A DNA stretch of 64,000 nt from Rhodospirillales bacterium (GTDB taxonomy: Bacteria; Pseudomonadota; Alphaproteobacteria; Dongiales; Dongiaceae). Made by a program: the position numbers and the translations under genes. This document shows positions 42,105 to 50,591 of the stretch, piece by piece (the stretch's first letter is position 1; each line of letters starts with the position of its first letter). The stretch covers positions 62,001 through 126,000 of the forward strand of contig VFKA01000008.1 of assembly GCA_009885795.1 (NCBI GenBank), given 5' to 3'. The notes under the pieces were generated by a model that made no database searches, was not told the DNA's origin, and saw only the letters and a list, made by a program, of their open reading frames with translations.

Positions 42105-44518
42105 CACGACGCGGCGCCCGTCGGTTGAGCGCCGAAACTTCGGCGCCGCTCGGCGAGGGCGATGAGCCGGTCCTCGACGCGGCGGTTGATCGTCGCCTCG
42201 GGGAATTTTCCTTCCGCGTCGCGCTCGCCGGCGGGGACACCGGTCAGAAGCTCGATCCCTTCGTCAATGCCGCGGACCGCATGGACGTGGAACCGGCCGG
42301 CGGCGGCCGCTTCGACGACGTCATGGCGAAGCATCAGGTGCTTCACATTGGAAGCCGGAATCAACACGCCCTGGTTTCCGGTGAGGCCGCGCCGGGCGCA
42401 GAGGTCGAAGAAGCCCTCGATCTTCTCGTTGACGCCGCCGATCGCCTGCACCTCGCCGTGCTGATTGACCGAGCCGGTCACCGCCAAGTCCTGGCGCAAA
42501 GGCGCCTCCGCCAGCGCCGAAAGCAGGGCATAGAGTTCCGCCGAGGAAGCGCTGTCCCCCTCGACTCCGCCATAGGACTGCTCGAAGACCAGGCTCGCCT
42601 CCAGCGACAGCGGGTGGTCGAGGGCGTAGCGCGCGCCCAGGAACGCCGACAGGATCAGGACGCCCTTGGAATGGATGGGGCCGCCGAGCTCGACCTTGCG
42701 CTCGATGTCGATGACCTCGCCCTTGCCGAGGCGGACGCGCGCGGTGATGCGCGTCGGCCGGCCGAAGCTGAACGTACCCATCGACAGAACGGACAGGCCG
42801 TTGACCTGCCCGACCTTCGCGCCGTCGGTGTCGATGAGCACGAAGCCGCGCTCGATCATTTCAAGTGACCGCTCGCGCACGCGGTCGGCGCGGCGAAGCT
42901 GGGCATCGATCGCACGCTGGACGTCGGCGTCGGTGATGAACGGGTGATGATTCTGGCTTGCCCAGTAATCGGCCTCGCGCAGCAGATCGGCGATGCTGCT
43001 GAGGTGTGCCGTCAACTTCTCGGAATCGTCGGCCAACCGCCCCGCGTGCTCGATGACCCGCGCCACGCCGGTCCGGTCGAGCGCCCGAAGTTTCTCGCGC
43101 CGGGCCATGGTTGCAAGCAGGCGCCCATAAGCCAGAATGTTGCCGACGTCGCGGATCATGTCGTCCTCGAAATCGACGGCGACCTTGAACAGCTCGGGAA
43201 AATCCGGATCGAGCATGCAGAGCATGTAATAAACCTGCCGCTCGCCCACCAGCACGACCTTGAGGTCCAACGTCACCGGCTGGGGCTCAAGCGACACGGC
43301 GCTGACGATCCCCATCATCTGCGCCGGGGATTCGATGCGGATTTCGCGCGAGCGCAGCGCCCGTTTCAACGAGTCATAAGAGAAGGGTTGCTGCAGGAGA
43401 TTGCGCGCGTCCAGCACCAGATAGCCCCCATTCGCGCGATGCAGCGCGCCGGCCTTGATCAGATTGAAGTCGGTGACCAGCGCCCCCATCTCCGCCTGGT
43501 ACTCGACGCGCCCCACGAGATTGGGCTGCGTGGCATGATCCTCATAGATGACCGGCGCGCCCTTGGTTCCGCCATTCTCGGCGATGACGTTGACGCGGTA
43601 GGCGCGGAACCGGTCCTGTTGCGCCGGGTGAGTCTTGCGCCCGGTGGTCATCGCGGCGGCTTGTTCGCCGTCGACCAGGAACGCATCGGCGTTTCGGATG
43701 ATGTCCTTCTGCAAGGCATTGAGAAAGGCGACGATGTCGGCCAGCGCCGAATAGCGGGAGCGCAGTTCCTCGATGCCATGAGCGACCGCCAGCATGGTCA
43801 CTTCGCGGTTGAGTCCTCGAATCTTGTCGCGCCGTTCCTTATCCCATTCCGGAAATTTTCGGACGATCTGCTCGAGTTCGCCCTGCAAGGCCTCCAGTTC
43901 CTGTTGGATACGATGCTGCCGATCCTCGGGCAGCTTTCGGAATGCCTCGGCCGGGATCACTTCGCCTTCGCTGACCGGCGCCAGCGCCAAGCCCATGGGC
44001 GTGCGGATGAGCGCGATGCTCTTTTCCTTCGCCTTCGCCTGAAGGCCCTCGAAGGCGGTTTCCTGGCGCTGCTTGAATTCCTCGTCGAATGCCTGGTGCC
44101 GCGTGCGATAGGCCTCGCTCTCGAAGATGGCCGGTATGGCCGACTGCAGATCCTCGATGAGGCGCGCGACATCGTCGCGCAAGCGCCCGGCGGTCCCTTG
44201 CGGCGTTTGCAGCAACACCGGCCGATAGGGCTGGTCGAAATTGTTCACGTAACAAAGATCGGGCGGCACGACGCCATCGACCGCGATCCGTTCGAGATAG
44301 TCTCGAATGGTGCGGTGACGCCCTGCCCCGGACGCGCCCAAGGCATAGAGGTTGTAGCCCGGCTGGCGGATGCCGACGCCGAAGTTGAGCGCGGCGAGCG
44401 CGCGGTCCTGTCCCGGAACCTCGACCAGATCCTCGAGTTCCTTGGTCGAATGGAACGGCAGGGTCGACGGGTCGCAGCGGCGGTACAGGGCGTCGGGGGG
44501 CAGCGGGTCCAGCGGCAT
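42104..44518 (-). CDS. Lon-like ATP-dependent protease (YcbZ/LonB-type)
   Basis: An 804-residue AAA-family Lon-like protein. The C-terminal S16 protease domain has the catalytic dyad Ser656 (GDSASSAEL) and Lys699 (GGVNEKIEGF), spaced 43 residues as in E. coli Lon. The N-terminal part resembles YcbZ, with ALGASGAGRHRT in place of a classical Walker A and a long helical insertion (about 120-260). It probably degrades damaged or specific proteins under stress. It heads a minus-strand operon with the universal stress gene. Confidence 0.87.
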   Translation of the reverse strand: MPLDPLPPDALYRRCDPSTLPFHSTKELEDLVEVPGQDRALAALNFGVGIRQPGYNLYALGASGAGRHRTIRDYLERIAVDGVVPPDLCYVNNFDQPYRPVLLQTPQGTAGRLRDDVARLIEDLQSAIPAIFESEAYRTRHQAFDEEFKQRQETAFEGLQAKAKEKSIALIRTPMGLALAPVSEGEVIPAEAFRKLPEDRQHRIQQELEALQGELEQIVRKFPEWDKERRDKIRGLNREVTMLAVAHGIEELRSRYSALADIVAFLNALQKDIIRNADAFLVDGEQAAAMTTGRKTHPAQQDRFRAYRVNVIAENGGTKGAPVIYEDHATQPNLVGRVEYQAEMGALVTDFNLIKAGALHRANGGYLVLDARNLLQQPFSYDSLKRALRSREIRIESPAQMMGIVSAVSLEPQPVTLDLKVVLVGERQVYYMLCMLDPDFPELFKVAVDFEDDMIRDVGNILAYGRLLATMARREKLRALDRTGVARVIEHAGRLADDSEKLTAHLSSIADLLREADYWASQNHHPFITDADVQRAIDAQLRRADRVRERSLEMIERGFVLIDTDGAKVGQVNGLSVLSMGTFSFGRPTRITARVRLGKGEVIDIERKVELGGPIHSKGVLILSAFLGARYALDHPLSLEASLVFEQSYGGVEGDSASSAELYALLSALAEAPLRQDLAVTGSVNQHGEVQAIGGVNEKIEGFFDLCARRGLTGNQGVLIPASNVKHLMLRHDVVEAAAAGRFHVHAVRGIDEGIELLTGVPAGERDAEGKFPEATINRRVEDRLIALAERRRSFGAQPTGAAS

Positions 44519-44547
44519 GGGCGGTTCCCGAACTATATAACGAAATC

Positions 44548-44564
44548 AATGATCTCTAATCATT
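44548..44564. promoter_or_regulatory. Inverted repeat upstream of the Lon-like gene
   Basis: AATGAT-CTCTA-ATCATT is a perfect six-base inverted repeat 30 bp before the Lon-like ATG, in an AT-rich patch with TATATA-like sequence. It resembles an operator but its five-base spacer does not fit the FNR consensus. Confidence 0.4.
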
Positions 44565-44664
44565 TCCCAATGTAGTCCCACCTCGCGGGCGTGCCAACCG
44601 AAGATTGCCAGCGGCGGCGGTCGCGATGGGGCGAAGCCATGCCCTCCGCGCCCGAAGCGGACCG

Positions 44665-45891
44665 CTAGCTCGCGGCCAAGGGCGGCGAGACTTCCGGGTG
44701 CGATTTGGCGAGCTCGGTTTGTCCGAGCATGCCGCGATAGAGCTCGTACTCCCCGACCACGCCCAAGAGCTGGCCGTCGTCGCCAAGTAGAACGAGCGGC
44801 CGGCGCGTCACCTGGCGCACGAGCAACGCCGCCCGCATCGGCACGCGCTCGCTGCCGGTGATCATGGCGTTCCCCGGCAGTTTCGCGAGGTCGAGATCGC
44901 TGGCATAGGGGATGAACGCGCCGGGCGCGCCGGCGACCCGCAGATCGATCGGTCGCTCGCGGTTGTCCAAACGGCAGCGGCAACGCCCGGCCCGATCCAA
45001 GACGACATCCGTGCCATCGCGCGGCAGTTCCGCCACCGTGCGCATCAGCATGCCGCCCTTGAGAACGGTCAAAGGATTCATCGAGGCGACGAACAACCGC
45101 ACATATTCGTTGACCGGCTTGGTGACGATGTCCTCGGGAAAGCCGAACTGGACGATCTTGCCCGATTCCATGATGGCAATGCGATTGCCGATCTTGAGTG
45201 CTTCGTCAAGATCGTGGCTGACGAACACGATCGTCTTTTTCAGCGAACGCTGTAGCTCCAACAATTCGTCCTGCAGATGCTCGCGGATCAACGGGTCGAG
45301 GGCGGAAAACGGCTCGTCCATCAGCAGGATATCGGCATCGGTGGCGAACGCGCGGGCCAGACCAACGCGTTGCTGCATGCCACCGCTGAGTTCGTGAGCG
45401 AATTTGTCGGCGAATTTCTCGAGCCGAACCAACCTCAGTTTCTCATCGACGGTGCGGTCCCGGGTCGCCTTGTCCATGCCGCGGATGTCCAGGCCAAAGC
45501 CGACATTGTCGCGCACGGTCAGCCACGGCATCAGCGCGAATTGCTGGAACACCATGGAAATGCGGTTGCGCCGAAGCCGGCGCAGCGTCTGCTCGTCGCA
45601 AGTCGCGACATCGACATCGGCGGTCCCGTCATGGACGACGACTCGCCCGCGCGTCACCTTGTTGAGGCCATTGATACAACGCATGAGCGATGACTTGCCG
45701 GAACCCGACAACCCCATCAGCACCAGAATCTCGCCTTCGTTCACGAAAACGGAGGCATCATGCACCGCGACCAGATTGTTGGTCTGCTCCTGGATCGTGT
45801 CGCGTCCCTCGCCCCGATCCAGAAGCGCAAGCGCCTCCAACGGCTTGGGGCCGAAAATCACATCGACGTGGTCGAAAGCAACGGCCGCCAT
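44665..45891 (-). CDS. Choline/glycine-betaine ABC transporter ATP-binding protein
   Basis: A 408-residue ProV/ChoV-type ATPase. Walker A is GLSGSGKSS, the Q-loop FQQFALMPW, the signature ELSGGMQQRVGLARAFA and Walker B ILLMDEPFSALD. A C-terminal CBS-like region (about 280-400) is typical of betaine transport ATPases and may sense ionic strength. It is downstream of the permease gene with one base between them. Confidence 0.87.
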   Translation of the reverse strand: MAAVAFDHVDVIFGPKPLEALALLDRGEGRDTIQEQTNNLVAVHDASVFVNEGEILVLMGLSGSGKSSLMRCINGLNKVTRGRVVVHDGTADVDVATCDEQTLRRLRRNRISMVFQQFALMPWLTVRDNVGFGLDIRGMDKATRDRTVDEKLRLVRLEKFADKFAHELSGGMQQRVGLARAFATDADILLMDEPFSALDPLIREHLQDELLELQRSLKKTIVFVSHDLDEALKIGNRIAIMESGKIVQFGFPEDIVTKPVNEYVRLFVASMNPLTVLKGGMLMRTVAELPRDGTDVVLDRAGRCRCRLDNRERPIDLRVAGAPGAFIPYASDLDLAKLPGNAMITGSERVPMRAALLVRQVTRRPLVLLGDDGQLLGVVGEYELYRGMLGQTELAKSHPEVSPPLAAS

Positions 45892-45892
45892 G

Positions 45893-46768
45893 TCAACGAC
45901 CCTTCGTCTTCGTACCGGGCGCCGGGCGCTTCAAGATGCGATCCATCAGGATCGCGACGATCACGATTGCCAAGCCGGCCTCGAAACCCTGCGCGATGTT
46001 GACGGAACTGAGCGCGCGGATCACTGGCACGCCAAGGCCGCCGGCACCGACCAGCGTGGCAATCACCACCATCGACAGCGACATCATGATTGTTTGGTTC
46101 ACGCCGGCCATGATCGTCGGCAAAGCATGGGGGATCTCGACCTTCCATAAGAGTTGGCGCCGCGTGGCGCCGAACGCCTCCCCCGCCTCGACCAGGGGCT
46201 TGGGCACGCTGGTGATGCCGAGATGCGTGAGCCGGATCGGCTGCGGGACGGCGAAGATGACGGTCGAGATCAAGCCCGGCACGGAGCCAAGGCCGAACAG
46301 AATGAGCGTCGGGATCAGGTACACGAAGGTGGGGAGAGTCTGCATCATGTCGAGGACCGGTTGCAGACCCCGGTAGAACAACGGCCGCCGTGCCGCATAG
46401 ATGCCGAGCGGTATTCCGATCAGAAGCGAGAACAGCGTGGCATAAAGCACGAGCACCAGCGTCTCGAGCGTCTCGCTCCAGAATCCGAGATTGAGGATCA
46501 GCAAGAGGCCGGCGGCAATGCCGGCGACCAAGAACCAACTGCGGTGCAAGCGGTATCCGATGGCACAAATCGCTGGAATCAGCAGGAGCGCCGGCACGAG
46601 GCTCAACAACCACACGGTGTTGTCGACAAGGAACCCGAGGCCCGACGACAGAGCGTCAAAAAGCCAACCGAGGTTGTCGGTAATCCATCCGACCACGACC
46701 TCGACCCACTTGCCGATCGCAATCTTGTTGCCGCTGATTAAATCGGCAAGTCGATCGAGCCAGTCCAT
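45893..46768 (-). CDS. Choline/glycine-betaine ABC transporter permease
   Basis: A 291-residue ProW/ChoW-type permease with about six to seven helices. The EAA-like loop reads VEAGEAFGATRRQLLWKVEIPHALP. It forms the membrane channel with the ATPase next to it and takes substrate from the binding protein encoded upstream. Confidence 0.87.
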   Translation of the reverse strand: MDWLDRLADLISGNKIAIGKWVEVVVGWITDNLGWLFDALSSGLGFLVDNTVWLLSLVPALLLIPAICAIGYRLHRSWFLVAGIAAGLLLILNLGFWSETLETLVLVLYATLFSLLIGIPLGIYAARRPLFYRGLQPVLDMMQTLPTFVYLIPTLILFGLGSVPGLISTVIFAVPQPIRLTHLGITSVPKPLVEAGEAFGATRRQLLWKVEIPHALPTIMAGVNQTIMMSLSMVVIATLVGAGGLGVPVIRALSSVNIAQGFEAGLAIVIVAILMDRILKRPAPGTKTKGR

Positions 46769-46798
46769 CGCGTCACCTCTCGGCTCCAGGCGTGAATC

Positions 46799-46823
46799 GG
46801 CCGGGCCCGCTTGGAGCCCGGCC
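46799..46823 (-). promoter_or_regulatory. Hairpin between the binding-protein and permease genes
   Basis: An eight-base stem GGCCGGGC/GCCCGGCC lies directly after the binding-protein stop. Like the one after potD, it probably stabilises the binding-protein message rather than stopping all transcription. Confidence 0.5.
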
Positions 46824-46841
46824 CCTCAGCTAGCCCTGATC

Positions 46842-47786
46842 TTACAGCCCCAATTCTTTCTTGACGGCAGCCGACCCATCGCCGCCATCGAAGGTCGTGA
46901 CCCCGGCCAACCACGCATCCAAGACCGCCGGATTCGCTTGCAGCCATTCCTTCGCCGCCGCCGGCCCGTCCTTCCCGTCATCGAGAATCTTGCTCATCAT
47001 CTCGTTCTCGCCCCTGAGGTCGAATTTGAGATTGGCGAGCAGCTTGCCGACGTTCGGACACTCCTGCGTATATCCCGCGCGTGCGTTGGAGTGCACGGTA
47101 GCGCCGCCGAAATTGGGGCCGAAAAAATCGTCGCCGCCGCTCAAGTAAACCATGTCGTACTTGACGTTCATCGGATGCGGTTCCCAGCCCAGGAACACGA
47201 TCCATTCGTTCTTTTTCGCGGCGCGGCTGACTTGGGCCAGCATCCCCTGCTCGCTCGATTCGACGAGCTTGAAGTCCTTGAGGCCGAAGGCGTCCTTGCC
47301 GATCATGTCCAGGATCAGCTTGTTGCCGTCATTGCCCGGCTCGATGCCGTAAATCGTTCCCTCGAGCTGATCGCTGAACTTGGCGATGTCGGCGAAGTCA
47401 CGGATGCCGCCATCGGCCACGTATTTCGGTACGGCCAGGGTGTACTTCGCTCCCTCGAGATTGGGCGCGAGCCGTTCGACGGTCTTGTCGTCCAGATAGG
47501 GCTGTACGATGCTCGCCATGCTTGGTTCCCAATCGCCGAGAAAAACGTCCAGGTCCTTGTTCTTCAGTCCCTGAAACGTGACCTCGACGGAGAGCTGCTT
47601 GATCTCCGGCTCGTAGCCCAGGCCCGACAACAGCACGCTCAGCGCGCCGGTGGTCGCCGTGATGTCGGTCCAGCCGATATCGGACAGGCGGACCGTCTTG
47701 CAGGATTCGGGATCGCCCGCGTTGGCCGCGCCCGCCGTGAACAACAGCGACACCACGGTCGCCGCCATCAATTTCTTGAACGTCAT
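46842..47786 (-). CDS. Choline/betaine ABC transporter substrate-binding protein (ChoX-like)
   Basis: A 314-residue periplasmic protein with a signal peptide (MTFKKLMAATVVSLLFTAGA). Aromatic residues expected to box a quaternary ammonium are visible in DIGWTDI, FLGDWEPSM and FLGWEPHPMN. The start at 47786 has GGGAGG upstream; longer readings have no signal peptide at the N terminus. It is first in the operon and most resembles the choline-specific ChoX group. Confidence 0.87.
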   Translation of the reverse strand: MTFKKLMAATVVSLLFTAGAANAGDPESCKTVRLSDIGWTDITATTGALSVLLSGLGYEPEIKQLSVEVTFQGLKNKDLDVFLGDWEPSMASIVQPYLDDKTVERLAPNLEGAKYTLAVPKYVADGGIRDFADIAKFSDQLEGTIYGIEPGNDGNKLILDMIGKDAFGLKDFKLVESSEQGMLAQVSRAAKKNEWIVFLGWEPHPMNVKYDMVYLSGGDDFFGPNFGGATVHSNARAGYTQECPNVGKLLANLKFDLRGENEMMSKILDDGKDGPAAAKEWLQANPAVLDAWLAGVTTFDGGDGSAAVKKELGL

Positions 47787-47937
47787 TTTTGGATTGCCTC
47801 CCTTGTGCTTCCGCCATTGAGGGCATCGTTGGCCGCAACGGACCATGCCCGTTTGAGATAGTCGGCCGGTCGTCGCTCGATACCGACGGAACAAGCAGTC
47901 GACGCGGCTGTTCCGGCAATCTTCGAATGATCCGGCA

Positions 47938-48882
47938 TCAGGGTGTGAGGTTAGACCGTTTCGTACCTTCCAGCAAGGCTGACTGCCCTCCTGGACCCGC
48001 TTCGGACCTGTAGGCCCGGATCTCGTCCACGCCCTCGATCAGGGCGGCGCCGCCGATCAAGAGGCACCCGGCGGTCTCGCGCCAGCCGAACGGCTCGTCG
48101 GTGAGCAGGCTGGCGCTGATGGCCGCCAGAATCAATTCCATCAGCAAGAGGACGTTCACCCTGCCGGGGTCGAGGCGTGTCGCGCCCCACAGATTGAGCA
48201 GGGTGAGCGGGATCAGCCAGACCAGGCTCGCCAGCACATAGGGCATCGAGGCCCAAAGCGCCCCCGGCTTCGGCGGCTCGCCGCCCATGACGGCGATGGC
48301 GGCCAGGCTGATGATGGCCGTGCTGGCGAAGGCGCCGAACGACTTGGCCAGCGTTCCCACTTCGCCGAAGCGGCTCACCGCGACCGTCATCAGCGCGAAG
48401 ATGATCCCCGCCGCCGTCGCCGCCAGCTCGGCGCCCGTTTCCGGCACCGGCCACCCTTGGTCGAATCCAAGCACCGCCGCGGCGCCCACGAGGCCGAGCG
48501 CGATCGACAGGATGCGAAGCCATCCGAAGGACTGCCGCAACAAAACCGCCGCCAGCAGCGTCGCCCAGATCGGCGACAGGTAGAACAGCAACGTCGAACG
48601 CACCACGTCGCCATGAATGAGCGACAGATTCCAAAGCGTCCACGCGGCCCCGGCGGTGAGCGCGATCGCCAGGAACGGCAGGCTCATGACGCTGCGCCGA
48701 ATTTCGGCCTTGGTCAGGCATGGGCCGAGCGCCAGCGCCGCCGCGCCATAGATGAGGACGTTGCTCCACAGCCCCGCCGCCCCCGCCTCCTCGACCCCGC
48801 GCAAGGGCAGCCACCACACGCCCCACATCGCGCCGGACAAAGCGACCGCGAGAGCGGCCAGAAGGGTGGGCGAGGTTCGCAT
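47938..48882 (-). CDS. EamA/DMT-family permease
   Basis: A 314-residue permease with ten predicted helices in two EamA repeats (LAALAVALSGAMWGVWWLPL at the start; LVWLIPLTLLNLWGATRL in the second half). The substrate is unknown. It stands alone, downstream of and on the same strand as nothing closely linked, and divergent from the LuxR-type regulator. Confidence 0.8.
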   Translation of the reverse strand: MRTSPTLLAALAVALSGAMWGVWWLPLRGVEEAGAAGLWSNVLIYGAAALALGPCLTKAEIRRSVMSLPFLAIALTAGAAWTLWNLSLIHGDVVRSTLLFYLSPIWATLLAAVLLRQSFGWLRILSIALGLVGAAAVLGFDQGWPVPETGAELAATAAGIIFALMTVAVSRFGEVGTLAKSFGAFASTAIISLAAIAVMGGEPPKPGALWASMPYVLASLVWLIPLTLLNLWGATRLDPGRVNVLLLMELILAAISASLLTDEPFGWRETAGCLLIGGAALIEGVDEIRAYRSEAGPGGQSALLEGTKRSNLTP

Positions 48883-48981
48883 TCGCCCTGGAGCATAGCG
48901 GCCCGATTAAGGGATAGCTAACGAAAGGCCTACCATGGTATGCAGACGCGTCCATCGGTTCCTGGTCCGTTCGGGGGTCTC

Positions 48982-49779
48982 ATGCGATCTAGCGCCAAAC
49001 GCCGCTCCTTGCGCGTCGTTATCAACGATCCACAAGCTTTGTTCCGGGCCGGCCTCGGCCAGTTGATCCAGCGGCTTGGCGCGAAGGTCGGCGTTACCGA
49101 GACCGCCGACACCCCGGCGGCGCTGCGCCTTCTCGGCCGGCGCCCGGGCGTCGATCTCGTGCTCACCGATCTGCCGCCCGACGGCGCCGGCGGATTGAAG
49201 AAACTGGTGCGGGCGGCCGGCGCGGCGCCGGTCGTCGTCGTCTGCGCCAACGATCGCATTGGCGACGTGCAGCGGGCCACCGCCGCGGGCGCGCGCGGCC
49301 TGGTGCCGAAATCATCGCCGCCCGAAGTGCTGCTGGCGGCGCTGCGTTTGGTTCTTGCGGGCGGGCTCTATCTGCCGCCCGCCGCTCTCGGTGTCGCGCC
49401 CCGGCCGCGTGGACGCGGTCTTGCCGAGGCGCCGGCCCGATACGAATCGCAAGGATCGTTGACGCCGCGCCAGCGCCAGGTCGTCGACCTGGTGGCCGAG
49501 GGCAAGTCGAACGTGGACATCGCGCGCGCGCTGGGACTTTCGCCCGGAACGGTGAAGATCCACATGACGCGGATCTTTCGAACCCTCGGCGTCAAGAGCC
49601 GCACCAGGCCCTGGTCGCCACCGGACGGGTGGGATAGGCCCCCGCCGCAAGTGCCGACTCATGCGACGCGCCGACGCGCTTCCCCTCACCCCGACCCTCT
49701 CCCGCAAGGGGAGAGGGGGACTGCCCTCTTCCCTTGCGGGAGAGGGAGGGCCCCATCGCCTCGGGCGATGGGAGGGTGA
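48982..49779 (+). CDS. LuxR-family response regulator with apparent C-terminal frameshift
   Basis: The N-terminal receiver-like domain (LRVVINDPQALFRAGL, TDLP acceptor region, LVPKSSPPEV) is followed by a LuxR HTH (LTPRQRQVVDLVAEGKSNVDIARALGLSPGTVKIH). The first acidic pocket reads N-D instead of D-D. After GVKSRT at about 49603 the frame runs on for about 58 residues through a dispersed repeat. Restoring one base there gives the expected ending QALVATGRVG and a stop at 49635-49637. The frame also opens at ATG 48940; ATG 48982 follows GGGGG closely. Confidence 0.7.
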   Translation: MRSSAKRRSLRVVINDPQALFRAGLGQLIQRLGAKVGVTETADTPAALRLLGRRPGVDLVLTDLPPDGAGGLKKLVRAAGAAPVVVVCANDRIGDVQRATAAGARGLVPKSSPPEVLLAALRLVLAGGLYLPPAALGVAPRPRGRGLAEAPARYESQGSLTPRQRQVVDLVAEGKSNVDIARALGLSPGTVKIHMTRIFRTLGVKSRTRPWSPPDGWDRPPPQVPTHATRRRASPHPDPLPQGERGTALFPCGRGRAPSPRAMGG

Positions 49780-49786
49780 GGGGGAT
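49682..49786. repeat. Family C hairpin repeat
   Basis: CCCTCACCCCGACCCTCTCC with CGCAAGGGGAGAGGG, an inverted CCCTTGCGGGAGAGGGAGGG, and a GCCCCATCGCC/GGCGATGGG-type stem, closing with GGGAGGGTGAGGGG. It is related to the element between sufB and sufC and is read through by the frameshifted regulator gene. Confidence 0.8.
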
Positions 49787-49823
49787 AAAGGCGGGTTGCG
49801 ACTAGTGTCTTTTGGTAAAAATC

Positions 49824-50588
49824 CTAAGCCGTCAATCCGCCATCGACCACCAGCGTGTGCCCGGTAACATAGGCGCCGCCCGCGCACAGGAAAAGAATCG
49901 CTTCGGCATAGTCCGCCGGCGTGCCCGGGCGTTGAAGCGGAACGCGCTGCTCGAGGTCGGCGACGAAATCGTCCGTCCATTTGCATTCCCAGTTGGAGCC
50001 GGCGACCCAGCCCGGCGCGATGGCGTTGACCCGGATGTCGGGCGCAAGCCCCCGCGCCCATTCCTTGGTCAGATTCACCAGGGCGGCCTTGGTGGCGCAA
50101 TAGACGGAAGAGCTGCCGCCCCCGGCGAAGGCCGAGATCGACGCCGTGTTGACGATGGCGCCGCGCGATTTCTTGAGGTAGGGCGCCGCGGCCGCCGTGC
50201 ACCGGACCGGACCCATGAGATTCACCGAAAGGAGCCTTTGCCAGAACTCTTCGTTCTGGCGCTCCAGATCGCCCGCCGGAATGATCGAAGTCGTTCCGGG
50301 CGTCGCCGCGTTGTTGACCAGATAGTCGATGCCGCCCATCGCCTCGCCCGCGCGGGCGACCATGGCCTGGCAGCTCTCGGCGTTGCCGACGTCGCCGGGC
50401 GCCGCCAGAACCCGGTGCCCGGCGTCGCGCAGCCGCGCGACTTCGCTCTCGAGTAGCGGGTTTCCGGCGAGGTCGTTGAGTGCCACCGTGGCGCCCAGCC
50501 GCGCGAACAACTCGGCCGTGCCGAGCCCGATGCCCGACGCACTTCCGGTCACCAGCATCTTCCGACCGGTCAGATCGGCGGTGATCAA
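49824..50588 (-). CDS. SDR-family oxidoreductase
   Basis: A 254-residue short-chain dehydrogenase. The NAD(P)-binding motif is TGSASGIG (14-21), NNAA is present, and the catalytic Ser150, Tyr163 and Lys167 are in NTASISAF and VYCATKAAL. The substrate is unknown. It starts 3 bp after the stop of the HlyD-family gene, so it belongs to the type I secretion operon, which is not usual for such systems. Confidence 0.85.
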   Translation of the reverse strand: MITADLTGRKMLVTGSASGIGLGTAELFARLGATVALNDLAGNPLLESEVARLRDAGHRVLAAPGDVGNAESCQAMVARAGEAMGGIDYLVNNAATPGTTSIIPAGDLERQNEEFWQRLLSVNLMGPVRCTAAAAPYLKKSRGAIVNTASISAFAGGGSSSVYCATKAALVNLTKEWARGLAPDIRVNAIAPGWVAGSNWECKWTDDFVADLEQRVPLQRPGTPADYAEAILFLCAGGAYVTGHTLVVDGGLTA

Positions 50589-50591
50589 AGC

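Noticed and set aside
44519-44664. Small coding gene between the choline ATPase and the Lon-like gene.
   Set aside because: Frames here are antisense or arginine-rich shadows; I see only the inverted repeat at 44548-44564 and promoter-like AT-rich sequence.
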